Counted from the stretch's first letter, positions 1-10,048 are shown. The stretch: 64,000 bases of DNA from Motiliproteus coralliicola (GCF_003345655.1 NZ_QQOH01000001.1:1426001-1490000), one strand, 5' to 3'. Translations and numbers: made by a program. Notes: generated by a model not told the origin, from the letters alone.

Positions 1-48
1 CATTAGCAACATCGAAACCAGCGTCAGCTGATTGAGGGGGTGTCCCTT

Positions 49-1560
49 ATGCCCCGCCGACACCTGCAGTCGCAATACCTGCGCAATCTCAAGCGATTGC
101 TGCTGGCGATCGTCGGCATCACCATTGTGGGGTTGGGCATCGCCACCAGCCTGCTGCTTCTCAAAGAACGTCAGACTATCCTGCGCAATTCCGGCGCCAA
201 CCTCCAAGCCATCGCCGTAACCCTCAGCAAGGAAGCAGACGCCACGCTGGATCACGGCGCCGCCAGCCTCGAGCGAATCAAGCCGCAGCTAAAGTTTGAT
301 GACCGCGGCCAACTGCAGGATCCCGACGCCATTCATCGCCTACTGGAGACTGAGAGCAACTTCTATAATCGCGCCATCGGCTCCGACAAATTCGGCCATA
401 TGGAAGTTTTCGATGCGAACGGTTTTGTCGTCGCCAATTCCGACATCCACCCATTCGCCACTACCAACGTCGCCGACAGGAAATACTTCCAACACCACCG
501 GATCAACCCAGATAACCGCCTGTATATCAGCCAACCTCACCTGAGCGAGTACAGCGGTGAACCGATCCTGCACCTGACGAAACGGCTGCAGGATACTGAG
601 CAGCAATTCCTCGGCGTCATCGGCATCCACTTAAAACTCAGCCACTTCGACAGCCTCTATGGGCAACTGGATCTCAATGACGGTAGCCATGTCACCCTGT
701 TGCGCACCGATGGCTGGGGCGTTTTCCGCTACCCGCAAATGGAGGCCTTCTACAAGCGTTCTCTGGCGGGCAACCGCCGTTTCAACAAGATGCTGGCACA
801 AGGCAGCGGATACTTACCGATCAACCCCAGTCCTTATGATGGAGTGCGCCGATTGGTGGCTTATCAGATCAGTGACAGCTATCCGATCCTGAATCTGATC
901 AGCGTTCCTGAGGCCCAGTTATTGCGCCATTGGCGCCGCCAGTCATTAAGAACGCTGAGTTATGCCACGCTTGGCGGCCTGATGCTGCTGGGGTTGACCC
1001 TGTTCACCTATCACCAGCTCAACCGGCTGCAGAGTACCCTTCGCGCCTCCAGCAGCGATCCCCTGACCGGGTTGGCCAACCGTCGTGAGCTTGACCGACG
1101 GCTGACCGATGAATGGCGCCGGGCTCGGCGCAAACGGCACAGCCTGTCGATGCTGTTTATCGACATCGATCACTTCAAAAGCTACAACGATCATTATGGA
1201 CATCAAGCCGGTGACGACTGTCTGGTCCGGGTCGCCGAGGCCCTGCAACAGCAGTTCCGTCGTGGTGGCGAGCTGGTGTGCCGGTACGGCGGCGAAGAGT
1301 TTGTCGTACTCCTGTCCCAGGACAGTCTCACCGATCGACCAGAGCAGATGGCCGATCAGCTGCGCTTGAGAATCCAACGGCTGGGACTCAAGCATGATTA
1401 CTCCGATACCGCCGAAGTGGTCACCATCAGCCTCGGCGTTGCCACCCTGATCCCCATGGATAACGAACCCGCCACCCTGATCCGGCTGGCCGATGAGGCC
1501 CTCTACCAGGCCAAACGCAATGGCCGCAATCAGGTCGCCCTGGCACCGACAAGCCCCTGA
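49..1560 (+). CDS. Membrane diguanylate cyclase with periplasmic Cache-like sensor
   Basis: Predicted to make cyclic di-GMP from two GTP in response to a periplasmic ligand. An N-terminal membrane helix (about residues 20-42) is followed by a roughly 250-residue extracytoplasmic region of double-Cache character, a second helix near residues 308-328, and a GGDEF domain with a GGEEF active site. The four residues before the usual N5-GGEEF spacing read RGGE and not RxxD, so the product-inhibition site looks degenerate. ATG at 49 is preferred over GTG at 40 because the purine-rich GAGGGGG at 34-40 sits at normal ribosome-binding distance from it. The gene stands alone upstream of the helicase gene. 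The ligand cannot be read from sequence. Confidence 0.88.
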   Translation: MPRRHLQSQYLRNLKRLLLAIVGITIVGLGIATSLLLLKERQTILRNSGANLQAIAVTLSKEADATLDHGAASLERIKPQLKFDDRGQLQDPDAIHRLLETESNFYNRAIGSDKFGHMEVFDANGFVVANSDIHPFATTNVADRKYFQHHRINPDNRLYISQPHLSEYSGEPILHLTKRLQDTEQQFLGVIGIHLKLSHFDSLYGQLDLNDGSHVTLLRTDGWGVFRYPQMEAFYKRSLAGNRRFNKMLAQGSGYLPINPSPYDGVRRLVAYQISDSYPILNLISVPEAQLLRHWRRQSLRTLSYATLGGLMLLGLTLFTYHQLNRLQSTLRASSSDPLTGLANRRELDRRLTDEWRRARRKRHSLSMLFIDIDHFKSYNDHYGHQAGDDCLVRVAEALQQQFRRGGELVCRYGGEEFVVLLSQDSLTDRPEQMADQLRLRIQRLGLKHDYSDTAEVVTISLGVATLIPMDNEPATLIRLADEALYQAKRNGRNQVALAPTSP

Positions 1561-1667
1561 TTTTCAACCCCTACACAAAAAAAGAAAAATAAATGACAAA
1601 TATCGAGTAATTTGCTAGCCAAGTCCGTATAATGTGCGGCCCTAATTTCCCCTTTCCGGTATCCACC

Positions 1668-3497
1668 ATGTCCGACACCCCCCGTTTCGACGAGCTTGAG
1701 CTTGGCGAAAATATCCTTCGTGCGCTGACCGAACTCGGCTACGAAACCCCCTCCCCGATCCAGGCCCGCTGCATCCCGATTCTGCTCAATGGCCAGGACG
1801 TACTCGGCATGGCTCAGACCGGTACCGGAAAAACCGCCGCTTTCGCATTACCGTTGCTGCAGCGCATCGACCTCAAGGCCAGCCACCCCCAAGTACTGGT
1901 GCTGTGCCCGACCCGCGAACTGGCGGTACAGGTCGCCGAAGCCTTCCAGGCCTATGCCCGCTTTATGCGAGGCTTCCACGTGCTGCCGATCTACGGCGGC
2001 CAGAGCTACAGCCTGCAGCTACGCCAGCTCAAACGCGGTCCGCAGGTAGTCGTTGGTACCCCGGGACGGGTGATGGACCATCTGGAACGCGGCACCCTGA
2101 AACTCGACAAGCTCAATGCACTGGTGCTGGATGAGGCCGACGAGATGCTGCGTATGGGCTTTATCGAAGCGGTCGAAACCATCATGGCGCGCACACCGGA
2201 GAGCCGCCAGACTGCGCTGTTCTCAGCCACGATGCCGGAAGAGATCCGTCGAATCACTTCCGACTATATGTGCGACCCACAGCAGGTCAAAATCGCCGCC
2301 AAGACCTCCACCGTATCGAACATCGAGCAACGCTGCTGGATGATCCAAGGGGTCAACAAGCTCGATGCCCTGACCCGGATGCTGGAAGCCGAAGACTACG
2401 ACGGCGTGATCATCTTCGCCCGCACCAAGAATGCCACCGCCGAGCTGGCTGAAAAGCTCGAAGCCCGTGGTTACAGTGCCGCGGCTCTGAATGGTGATAT
2501 GAACCAAACCCTTCGCGAGCGCACCGTTGACCGACTGAAGAAGGGCAATCTCGACATACTGGTCGCCACCGATGTCGCCGCCCGAGGTTTGGACGTTGAC
2601 CGCATTAGCCTGGTGGTCAACTACGACATCCCCTACGACACCGAGGCCTATGTGCACCGGATCGGGCGTACCGGCCGCGCCGGACGCCAGGGCAAAGCGA
2701 TTCTGTTTGTCTCCTACCGTGAGAAACGCCTGCTACGGGCGATTGAGAAAGCTACCTCGCAGCCGATCGAACCGATGGAGCTGCCCAGCCGGGATCTGGT
2801 TACCCAGAAGCGGGTGGATAAGTTCCGTGAGCAGCTGGTAGACGTGTTCGCCAGTGAAGACCTGAACTACTACCGCGAACTACTGGGACAACTTTCAGAG
2901 CAACTGGTGATGGAGCCCAGCGAGCTGGCCGCCGCGCTGCTGTACCTGGCCCAGAAAGAGAAGCCGCTACAACTGCCACCTGAGGCGCCGGTACGTGAGC
3001 GCAAGCCGCGCAAAGAACGCGATGGCGACAGAGGGCATGACAAGCGTGACCGCCCGGAACGCGACGGCAAGAAGCGCAAGTTCGAGAAAGACGAGTCGAT
3101 CGACTGGGAGCGTTACCGTATCGATGTCGGTCGCGATGACGGCGTCGAGCCCAAGCACATCGTCGGCACCATCGCCAATGAGGCGGACTTGAACAGCCGC
3201 TATATTGGCCATGTCAAACTCCACGATGACTACTCCACCGTGGAGCTGCCCGAAGGGATGCCCAAAGAGCTGTTGCAGCACTTCCAGAAGCTGCAGATCT
3301 GCGGCAAACCGATGCATCTGCAGCGGATCGGTTACAACGATGACCGCCAAGGCAAGTCCGACAACGACGGTGACTCCCGCGGCCCCCGTAAGCGCCAATT
3401 TAACGATGACAAAAAGCGCAAGCCACGGGTCAAGCCGCATCGCAAAGGCCCGGGCGGCCCGAACAAGAAAGCCAAGCGAAGCGACGACAACCGCTGA
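1668..3497 (+). CDS. deaD: DEAD-box ATP-dependent RNA helicase, DeaD/CsdA-like
   Basis: Unwinds structured RNA, probably in ribosome assembly, mRNA decay and cold adaptation as in other DeaD proteins. The 609-residue protein shows the ordered helicase motifs: Q motif (PSPIQ), [31 protein letters not shown] and HRIGRTGR. A DbpA-like RNA-binding domain lies near residues 475-550 ([24 protein letters not shown]). It is preceded by a charged Arg/Lys/Asp linker and followed by a basic tail ending in GPNKKAKRS. An in-frame ATG exists at 1632, but homology starts with MSDTPRF at 1668. The length matches DeaD better than the shorter RhlB or RhlE. No clear terminator is seen downstream. Confidence 0.93.
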   Translation: MSDTPRFDELELGENILRALTELGYETPSPIQARCIPILLNGQDVLGMAQTGTGKTAAFALPLLQRIDLKASHPQVLVLCPTRELAVQVAEAFQAYARFMRGFHVLPIYGGQSYSLQLRQLKRGPQVVVGTPGRVMDHLERGTLKLDKLNALVLDEADEMLRMGFIEAVETIMARTPESRQTALFSATMPEEIRRITSDYMCDPQQVKIAAKTSTVSNIEQRCWMIQGVNKLDALTRMLEAEDYDGVIIFARTKNATAELAEKLEARGYSAAALNGDMNQTLRERTVDRLKKGNLDILVATDVAARGLDVDRISLVVNYDIPYDTEAYVHRIGRTGRAGRQGKAILFVSYREKRLLRAIEKATSQPIEPMELPSRDLVTQKRVDKFREQLVDVFASEDLNYYRELLGQLSEQLVMEPSELAAALLYLAQKEKPLQLPPEAPVRERKPRKERDGDRGHDKRDRPERDGKKRKFEKDESIDWERYRIDVGRDDGVEPKHIVGTIANEADLNSRYIGHVKLHDDYSTVELPEGMPKELLQHFQKLQICGKPMHLQRIGYNDDRQGKSDNDGDSRGPRKRQFNDDKKRKPRVKPHRKGPGGPNKKAKRSDDNR

Positions 3498-3636
3498 GTC
3501 TCGGCGCAGGGACCAGGACCGGGTCTGGTACCGGGACCGGCGACGTTGTGGCCCACAGCCACAGATAAGCCTGGAACCGGCCCCGCTCTTCAGGCTAGGC
3601 TTAAGCGGAATTGATTCTGCCCGCTGAGCAACCGCC

Positions 3637-4617
3637 ATGACCGACTGCCTACATATCACCAACGGTGACAGCGCCACCGCGCTAATGCAGGAAGCGGGCC
3701 TCGGTGGCGAGCTACTGCCCTGGCGCGACCTGCTGCACCAGGGCCCGATCCCCCAAGGCCTCGAATTAGAGGCGTTATCCACCTGCCGGGCCGACTATAT
3801 CGCCGCGCTCGGCTGGGGCGATGCCTCCCAGCTGCAGCAGGACTTCAAGCAACGGGATCAACGGTTGCAAGCCGCCCAAGATTATCAACAGGTGGTGCTC
3901 TGGTTCGAGCACGATCTGTACGACCAGCTACAGTTGCTGCAACTGCTGGATTTTTTCCAACACCACCCCCATCCCAACCTCAGCCTGATCTGCACCGACC
4001 AGTATCTGGGCCGACAGTCCCCGGACCAGTTGCTGCAACTTCGCCGCTATCGGCAGCCCGTCAGCCGCCGCCAATTAGAGCTGGGTAGCCAAGCCTGGAG
4101 CGCTCTACGCCACCCCGATCCCCGGCACTGGCAGGCCCTGCTGCAGGCCGGCAGCTCGGCGCTGCCGTTCCTTAATCAAGCGGTGTTGCGATTGCTGCAG
4201 GAGTATCCGAGTTGCCGTAACGGTCTGTCACGCTCCGCCGAACAGGCGCTGCAACTGGCCGCCGAAGGCATCGAACCCGCCGCCGAGCTGTTCCGTCAGA
4301 GTCAGCGATTGGAGTCACGGGTCTTTATGGGCGATGCCAGTTTCTGGCAGCTGCTGGCGCAGTTGCTGTCGGCCGGAGCGCTGCAAACTCTCAACGGCGA
4401 AGCGCTGCTCAACCCGATCGATAACCCGCCGAAATCGTGCGGAGCACAGCGGCTGCGCATTACCGAAACTGGGCGTCAGCTATTGCGAGGCGAACGGCAA
4501 TGGGAGCAGCTGTACCCTATCGACCACTGGATCGGTGGCGTCCATCTTCAGGGGTCAAACCTGTGGTGCTGGGATGCTGGGTCGCAATCGCTCAGGAAAG
4601 CCGCGAATCAGGCCTAG
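3637..4617 (+). CDS. DUF1835-type conserved hypothetical protein
   Basis: A soluble 326-residue protein of unknown function. Its N-terminus (LHITNGDSATALMQEAG, then LLPWRDLLHQGP) is typical of the DUF1835 fold, in which a nucleotide-binding-like first half is followed by a domain rich in Leu and Gln. A motif WFEHDLYDQLQ near residues 88-98 is also characteristic. There is no signal peptide or membrane segment. It begins 140 bases after the helicase gene and may be read from its own promoter. It is convergent with the GGDEF-EAL gene on the other strand, 63 bases away. I recognise the family but cannot assign a reaction. Confidence 0.75.
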   Translation: MTDCLHITNGDSATALMQEAGLGGELLPWRDLLHQGPIPQGLELEALSTCRADYIAALGWGDASQLQQDFKQRDQRLQAAQDYQQVVLWFEHDLYDQLQLLQLLDFFQHHPHPNLSLICTDQYLGRQSPDQLLQLRRYRQPVSRRQLELGSQAWSALRHPDPRHWQALLQAGSSALPFLNQAVLRLLQEYPSCRNGLSRSAEQALQLAAEGIEPAAELFRQSQRLESRVFMGDASFWQLLAQLLSAGALQTLNGEALLNPIDNPPKSCGAQRLRITETGRQLLRGERQWEQLYPIDHWIGGVHLQGSNLWCWDAGSQSLRKAANQA

Positions 4618-4680
4618 CAGGCGATGCTTGGCTGGGCGGATCGGGTCTGACCGAGGTCAGTCTGAAGCCCACCGTCCGAC

Positions 4681-6651
4681 TCAGGCCCGCTGAGGCCGAG
4701 CCTGGGAGTCGGGCTCCTTCACTTCAGCCGTGGATTCGACCAGGCAACCGAAGTCGGGGTCCTGTTGCTGACGCAGCAGCAATGTTGCCAATCGGTCCGG
4801 CATCATCGGCGGGCCGAACAGCTCACCCTGCCCCTGGCGACAGCCTTCAGCGGCCAGATCATGCCACTGACGCTCGGCATCAATGCCCTCGGCCACTACG
4901 GTCATCGACAGGCTCTCGGCCATCGACAGCAGGCTGCGGATAAAGCGCAGGTCGGGGTTCAGCTTATTCAGGTCCTGGATAAAAATGGGGTCGATCTTGA
5001 GCTTATCGAGCGGCAGACGACGCAGATGACTCAGCGAGGAATAACCGGTGCCAAAATCATCAAGCGCGATTTCGATGCCGTACTGCTTCAACTGCAGGAT
5101 CTTCTCGACAGCGCTGTCTTTGGATCTCAATACGGTCTCTTCACGAATCTCCAGCATCAGGTTGTAGGCCGGCATGGAGCTACGTTTGAGGAGCTGTTCC
5201 AGCACCGGTAGCAGGTCTTGGCGCCATAGCATCGACGCGGACAGATTGACCGCGATCTGGATCGGTTTGATACCTTGCTGTAACCAATCGGTGTACTGGG
5301 CACCGACTCGCTCCAGTACCCATTCGCCCAACGGGCCGGCCATCCCCGACTCTTCCGCCACCTGCTCGATCTCAGCCGCGTTGATCAGGCCGTAATCGGA
5401 ATTCTGCCAACATAGAACCGCCTCCACCGCCTGAATCCGGCAGCCACTCAGATCCACAATTGGCTGGTAGTGTAATTGCAGCTGATCGTCTTCTAGCGCC
5501 GCTTCCAACCCCTTGGAAAGCTCCCGAATACGACGCATCGCCTGGGTCATCGAAGGCTCGAACAAGCGGTAACTGGCGCCGTAATCCTGCTTGGCTCGGT
5601 ACATCGCCATATCGGCATTGACGATCACATCCTGCAAACTCTGACCATCATCCGGGAAGATACTGACACCGATACTGGCCGACGGCCTAACCCGAAAACT
5701 ACCCAGCCGTACCTCTTGGGTAATGCTCTCGCAGAGTCGATGCGCCAGCTGTGAACAACTCTGCGGACTGACCTGTTGCCGCAGCAGTACGGCAAACTCA
5801 TCACCGCCCAGCCGAGCCACCAGTTCCTGTTCGCGTACACAACCACGCAACCGCCGCGCAATCACCCGCAGCAGCTCGTCACCGCTGTCATGGCCGTAGG
5901 TATCGTTAATCTCTTTAAAGTTATTCAGGTCGATGATCAAGACGCCGATCCGATCAAAACCATTGCTCTGATCCCTTTCGGCCTTGGCGACTTTATCGGT
6001 GAAATGCTTGCGGTTGGGCAACCGGGTCAAAGGGTCATGGAGAGCCAGTCGGTGGTTGCGGGCACTTTCTCGGATCAGCAGCAACACCAGCAGTGAGCCG
6101 GACAGCACCAGTCCCAGTACCGACAGAGCCAGCATTCGTCGCTCTTCAAAGGATTGCACTAGCCGTTCTCGAACCCGATCGCTACTGAAGCTGCTGACAT
6201 TCAGGTCGCGGATACGATGGCGGTAGGGTGCCAATTGCGCAATCAACGCCCGCGCACCCTGACGATCATCCATCGCCAGATTCATGACCGTCGGCTCAAT
6301 CCGTCGCACCAGCACCATCAGCTCATCCAGCAACGCACGGGACTGACGATCGGAGCGAACGGTGGCGGTCTCCTCACCGGTCAGCAGGGTTTCGATCCGG
6401 CTCCACAGCAGATCGTAGCGCAGGATCAAACGATCCAGATTGCCCTGACCTGCAGCCACTTCCAGCAGGGCGTAGTCAAACTTGGTGAACTCGCCTTCCA
6501 GCTCGGACGCTGCCCAGGCCCCGACCTTGACCGACGTCGAGATGGCTCGAGAGGTCTCTGAATTGACCTTGTAGCTGATATAGGAGCTGACGCCGAAGAC
6601 CAGCACCAGCAGAATCATTCCGACCAGCCGTAAAGGCGCGGGTAGCGTCAT
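4681..6651 (-). CDS. GGDEF-EAL dual c-di-GMP protein
   Basis: A membrane protein combining cyclase and phosphodiesterase domains. Two helices (near residues 10-30 and 170-195 of the ATG form) flank a helical sensor region of about 140 residues. Then come a GGDEF domain with intact ARLGGDEF and an EAL domain. The EAL signature reads EAVLCW, but the metal and catalytic residues look present: VNLS, LEIRE, LDDFGTGYSS, LKID and VAEG. The usual T of the E-x-T-E motif is R here. The open frame extends upstream to a TTG at 6714, but ATG at 6651 has a GGAG eight bases upstream and is preferred. It follows trmH on the same strand after a gap of about 100-160 bases. Confidence 0.87.
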   Translation of the reverse strand: MTLPAPLRLVGMILLVLVFGVSSYISYKVNSETSRAISTSVKVGAWAASELEGEFTKFDYALLEVAAGQGNLDRLILRYDLLWSRIETLLTGEETATVRSDRQSRALLDELMVLVRRIEPTVMNLAMDDRQGARALIAQLAPYRHRIRDLNVSSFSSDRVRERLVQSFEERRMLALSVLGLVLSGSLLVLLLIRESARNHRLALHDPLTRLPNRKHFTDKVAKAERDQSNGFDRIGVLIIDLNNFKEINDTYGHDSGDELLRVIARRLRGCVREQELVARLGGDEFAVLLRQQVSPQSCSQLAHRLCESITQEVRLGSFRVRPSASIGVSIFPDDGQSLQDVIVNADMAMYRAKQDYGASYRLFEPSMTQAMRRIRELSKGLEAALEDDQLQLHYQPIVDLSGCRIQAVEAVLCWQNSDYGLINAAEIEQVAEESGMAGPLGEWVLERVGAQYTDWLQQGIKPIQIAVNLSASMLWRQDLLPVLEQLLKRSSMPAYNLMLEIREETVLRSKDSAVEKILQLKQYGIEIALDDFGTGYSSLSHLRRLPLDKLKIDPIFIQDLNKLNPDLRFIRSLLSMAESLSMTVVAEGIDAERQWHDLAAEGCRQGQGELFGPPMMPDRLATLLLRQQQDPDFGCLVESTAEVKEPDSQARPQRA

Positions 6652-6815
6652 CGTAGCGACTCCGACGACCAATGCCCGGCGCTGAGTTGCCCAGAAATTG
6701 GCGCTATTCGACAACCCTGCCCAGTGAAATGGCAGTACCGACCCATAACGTCCTGTCCTTGTTATTGTTGCGAACGAGTATAACCAAGTGACCAGGCTGT
6801 TAGTATAGTCCTGAG

Positions 6816-7490
6816 CTAGCGTACGCTTCGGTACCAGGCGGCCGGCTCAATCAGCTCCCCCTGATCATCCAGCGGCGGGTACGCCAGTCCGTGTCGGTGG
6901 CAGTAGTCGGCCAGCTGGGGCTGGCACCAGCGAAACAGGGTGTCACGATAGGTTTGCTCATCGATCCGGCGCTGTTCGTAGAGTCCGGCCAGTTGGCGTT
7001 GACGCTGCACTTCAGACAGGATGATGCCGGCGGCCACCGAGACATTCAGCGAACCGACCATTCCCACCATCGGCACCAGGATATGCTGATCCGCCAGCTC
7101 ACTGGCGGCATCGCTGACCCCCTGCATCTCAGCCCCCATCAGGATGGCGCAAGGTCCGGTATAGTCGAACTCTCGAAAGTCCCGGGCCCGGTCGCTGAAA
7201 TGGGCCGCATAGATCTTCATCCCCTGTGCTTTGGCGGCATCGATAGCTCCGTGGTATGTATCGTGCGTTACCACCTCGACCCATTGACCCGAGCCCCGTG
7301 CAGTACCGCGATAATCCCGATAGCCCTCCTTGGGGGCCACCGCATGGATCCGCTCCATCCCGACCGCATCGGCAGTTCGGATCAGCGCGGAAAGGTTTTG
7401 GGGCTTATTGACCTGATCAGCGATCAGAGTCAGATCGGGCTGACGGTGGTTCAGTACCCGTTGAAATTTGGCCAGACGTTCGGGGGTCAT
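6816..7490 (-). CDS. trmH: tRNA (guanosine(18)-2'-O)-methyltransferase
   Basis: Methylates the 2'-hydroxyl of G18 in the D-loop of tRNAs using S-adenosylmethionine. The 224-residue length and the SpoU/TrmH knot motifs fit: NLSALIRTADAVG near residue 32, CAILMGAEMQGVS in the middle, and PMVGMVGSLNVSVAAG near residue 145. The start MTPERLAKFQRVL agrees with the family N-terminus. Codons and base composition match the surroundings. No ribosome-binding anomaly is seen. The gene is upstream of the GGDEF-EAL gene on the same strand, but nothing indicates a functional link. Confidence 0.93.
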   Translation of the reverse strand: MTPERLAKFQRVLNHRQPDLTLIADQVNKPQNLSALIRTADAVGMERIHAVAPKEGYRDYRGTARGSGQWVEVVTHDTYHGAIDAAKAQGMKIYAAHFSDRARDFREFDYTGPCAILMGAEMQGVSDAASELADQHILVPMVGMVGSLNVSVAAGIILSEVQRQRQLAGLYEQRRIDEQTYRDTLFRWCQPQLADYCHRHGLAYPPLDDQGELIEPAAWYRSVR

Positions 7491-7801
7491 GGAACAACTA
7501 AACTCCGGATATTTCAGATCTGGTAAGTGTTAGGGAGCCGACACATGAGTCCTGGCCCCCTGGAGATGGCTCGCTATTCTCGCAACTTTGCAGTTCCATT
7601 TCAGCTGTTTCCGGAGCTCGCACCCAGGCCCGACGGCCGCCGACAACCGATGCGCCAGCATTAGCTCCACTCAGACAAGCCGCGTCAAAGATCGGCAACT
7701 TCTCGACGTTGCTCCTCACTGGTGCAGCTGCAACATAACCCTGATAACATGGGCGCTTCAATTTTTGCCCGCCAGTTTCGGGCTTCGCAGCAATCGAGAC
7801 C
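7491..7801. other. Intergenic region between divergent trmH and prephenate dehydratase genes
   Basis: About 310 bases with no convincing gene. It must hold the promoters for trmH (leftward) and for the prephenate dehydratase gene (rightward). I see no phenylalanine leader peptide with a run of Phe codons, no obvious attenuator with a T-tract and no tRNA. Short open frames on both strands here lack ribosome-binding sites and family resemblance. Confidence 0.5.
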
Positions 7802-8659
7802 ATGTACGAAGATATCATCGTCTATCAGGGCCGCCCCGGTGCCTATTCACACCTTTCCTGCCGTAAAGTTTTTCCCGATATGGATGCCCAGGCTTGCGAG
7901 TCTTTTGTTGAGGCGATGGAGCGAGTCGAGCAGGGACTCGCCAAGCTGGCGATGATTCCGTTGGAAAACTCCACCGCCGGCCGGGTCGAAGAGATCTACC
8001 GGCAGATGCCGAAAACCAAGTTGCATATCATCGGTGAGCACTTTGAGCCGGTGAACCATTGCCTGCTGGGACTCAAAGGAAGCAAGCTGGCCAATATCCG
8101 TAAGGCCGGATCCCATCCACAAGCGCTGGCCCAGTGTCAGGACCACCTGAAATCACTCGATATCGAGCCGGTGGCGATGTTCGATACCGCCGGTGCTGCG
8201 CTGGCGTTGAGCCAGCAGCAGGACGCCAGCCAGGCCGCAATCGCCTCATCACTGGCCGCCGAACTTTACGGCCTGGATGTACTCAAAGCCAACATGCAGG
8301 ATGTGGACGGCAACACGACCCGCTTCCTGATCCTGTCCAAAACCCGCAAGATGCCCGACTTTGTTCCAGGTAAGCGCTACATCACCTCGATGATGTTCAA
8401 GACCCGCAACATACCGGCTGCGCTGTATAAATGCCTGGGTGGTTTTTCCACCAACAACGTCAACCTGGTCAAGCTGGAAAGCTACATGGCCGGTGGCACC
8501 CTGAAAGATTGCAGCTTTCATCTTGATGTCGCGGCCCATCCGGATCAGCACTCGATGCAGCTGGCTTTGCAGGAGTTGGACTTTTTCGCCCTTGATATCC
8601 GCAATCTCGGTACCTACGAGGCTCACACGTTCCGTACCGACCATGAGTTGATCGAATAA
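7802..8659 (+). CDS. pheA: Prephenate dehydratase (monofunctional, with ACT domain)
   Basis: Converts prephenate to phenylpyruvate in phenylalanine biosynthesis. The 285-residue protein starts with the typical YQGRPGAYSH motif, carries PLENSTAGRV near residues 57-66 and has DVDGNTTRFLIL near residue 168. An ACT regulatory domain follows (about 190-285) with a variant of the phenylalanine-binding ESYMAGG region. No chorismate mutase domain precedes it, unlike enterobacterial PheA. The type resembles the stand-alone enzymes of alphaproteobacteria and some marine gammaproteobacteria. Its TAA overlaps the ATG of the next gene by one base, suggesting translational coupling. The ribosome-binding site is weak. 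Confidence 0.9.
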   Translation: MYEDIIVYQGRPGAYSHLSCRKVFPDMDAQACESFVEAMERVEQGLAKLAMIPLENSTAGRVEEIYRQMPKTKLHIIGEHFEPVNHCLLGLKGSKLANIRKAGSHPQALAQCQDHLKSLDIEPVAMFDTAGAALALSQQQDASQAAIASSLAAELYGLDVLKANMQDVDGNTTRFLILSKTRKMPDFVPGKRYITSMMFKTRNIPAALYKCLGGFSTNNVNLVKLESYMAGGTLKDCSFHLDVAAHPDQHSMQLALQELDFFALDIRNLGTYEAHTFRTDHELIE

Positions 8660-9141
8660 TGCTGGAAAAATTTACCGGCGAATCCCGGATGTGGATTCTA
8701 CTGATGGTGGCAACCGCGCTGCTGGCGACCCTGCTGGTAGTGACTCAGGACCTGCGCCAGGCGGAAGCCGGCAACCAACTGTTTTCACCACTGCCCTGCT
8801 CCAAAGGCCAGCTGAAGACCGGCTGTATCGCCCAACAAGGGGTCGATAAAGAGATCCGCTTTATCATCGACTCCGACGAGGTCAACAGCAATGCCCCCCT
8901 CGACTACCGCGTGCAGTTGAAAGGTTTCGAGGCCGACAAGGTTGAGATCGATCTGCAGGGCAAAGATATGTACATGGGTGAACTGCGGATGAAACTTGAA
9001 CGCGGAGAGGATGGATTCTACCGCGGACGGGGTCAGCTGCCGGCCTGCACCACGGAGGAGATGACCTGGCGGGCAACCGTCTGGATCGCTCAGTCGGGTG
9101 AAGAACCCACCGGTAGCTGGTTTGATTTTGACGCCAAGTGA
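8659..9141 (+). CDS. Membrane-anchored periplasmic protein linked to SCO1/SenC gene
   Basis: I do not recognise a defined function. The 160-residue protein has one N-terminal membrane helix (about residues 11-27) and a periplasmic domain with four cysteines (one in LPCSKGQLKTGC, another in LPACTTEEM), which could form disulfides or bind metal. It overlaps the preceding stop by one base and ends nine bases before the SCO1/SenC gene, so the pair is clearly co-transcribed. The partner suggests a role in copper handling or cytochrome oxidase assembly. That role is inferred from position alone. Confidence 0.7.
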   Translation: MLEKFTGESRMWILLMVATALLATLLVVTQDLRQAEAGNQLFSPLPCSKGQLKTGCIAQQGVDKEIRFIIDSDEVNSNAPLDYRVQLKGFEADKVEIDLQGKDMYMGELRMKLERGEDGFYRGRGQLPACTTEEMTWRATVWIAQSGEEPTGSWFDFDAK

Positions 9142-9150
9142 GGGAAAAAC

Positions 9151-9753
9151 ATGGCTAAGAAACTGAGTTCTATCGAACGTCTGGCACTGATTCTTTGTGG
9201 CATTCTGCTGGCGCTGAGTGTCGGTCTGTATCTGTATGGCCAGGCCTTGGGGCCGACACCGGAAAAGCAAAGTGGACTGGGAGGCGACTTTACCCTGCAG
9301 GGAGTGAACGGGCCGGTATCGCTGTCGGACTTCAACGGTAAAGGGGTAGTGCTGATGTTTGGCTACACCTATTGTCCCGATGTCTGTCCCACCGGATTGG
9401 CCAACCTGGGAGCGGCAATGAACCGCCTCAGTGAAGAACAACAGCAGCAGGTCCAGCCGATCTTCGTCAGTGTCGACCCGGACCGTGACACCGCCGAGCG
9501 ACTGGATGACTACACCCGTTATTTCTACCCCAACGCTATCGGTATCACCGGCAGCAAGAGCGAGATCGACAAGGTCGTCAACGCCTACGGCGCTTTCTAT
9601 CGCATGGTCGAGATGCCTGACTCCGCAATGGCCTACAGCGTCGACCACTCCGCCCGTATCTACCTGATCGACCGAGACGGTAATCTGAACCGCCTGATCG
9701 ATCACAACGCCCCGGTGGCCGACCTGAGTTCCGCCATCAAAGCTCTGCTGTAA
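9151..9753 (+). CDS. SCO1/SenC family copper chaperone/thioredoxin-like protein
   Basis: A periplasmic thioredoxin-fold protein, probably delivering copper to cytochrome c oxidase CuA or keeping its cysteines reduced. It has an N-terminal membrane anchor (about residues 9-30), the TYCPDVCP copper-binding motif with CxxxC near residue 75, the VDPDRD motif, and the third ligand His in VDHSARIYLID near residue 167. The length of 200 residues is normal. It is the last gene of a three-gene run from prephenate dehydratase and is followed by a hairpin. Family assignment is secure; exact client unknown. Confidence 0.93.
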   Translation: MAKKLSSIERLALILCGILLALSVGLYLYGQALGPTPEKQSGLGGDFTLQGVNGPVSLSDFNGKGVVLMFGYTYCPDVCPTGLANLGAAMNRLSEEQQQQVQPIFVSVDPDRDTAERLDDYTRYFYPNAIGITGSKSEIDKVVNAYGAFYRMVEMPDSAMAYSVDHSARIYLIDRDGNLNRLIDHNAPVADLSSAIKALL

Positions 9754-9768
9754 CCGACAAGTTGCATC

Positions 9769-9800
9769 GACCGGCAGCGCCTCGCAAGTTGCTGCCGGTC
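9769..9800 (+). terminator. Hairpin after the SCO1 gene
   Basis: A perfect 10-bp inverted repeat (GACCGGCAGC at 9769-9778 and GCTGCCGGTC at 9791-9800, loop of 12) begins 15 bases after the stop codon. The T-tract is poor (ATCTCTTCCCC), so it may be a weak terminator or an mRNA-stabilising structure. Confidence 0.55.
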
Positions 9801-10048
9801 ATCTCTTCCCCGCCTATTGCCTCCTTGCACCGTTGCTGTGTTGTTACCCCTCCCGCATTACTGCGATTTTAGCCAGCCTCCTTACGGAACCCGGCGTCGG
9901 GTGGATAAGAAGCTATTCTTTCTGCAGAGGCAGTTATCACCTATAGGATCGATCATTAGGCTGGGCAGGCGTACGGTTTCGCCGATGAGCAACGAGTCGT
10001 ACCAGACCGCTTGATGACCGGTCGGCATCCGAGGGGGAGGCACTGAGC

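Noticed and set aside
7491-7801. Phenylalanine attenuator upstream of prephenate dehydratase
   Set aside because: No leader peptide with consecutive Phe codons and no terminator hairpin with T-tract was seen.
9817-10014. 65-codon open frame between the SCO1 and membrane-protein genes
   Set aside because: Biased composition, no ribosome-binding site, no recognisable domain.
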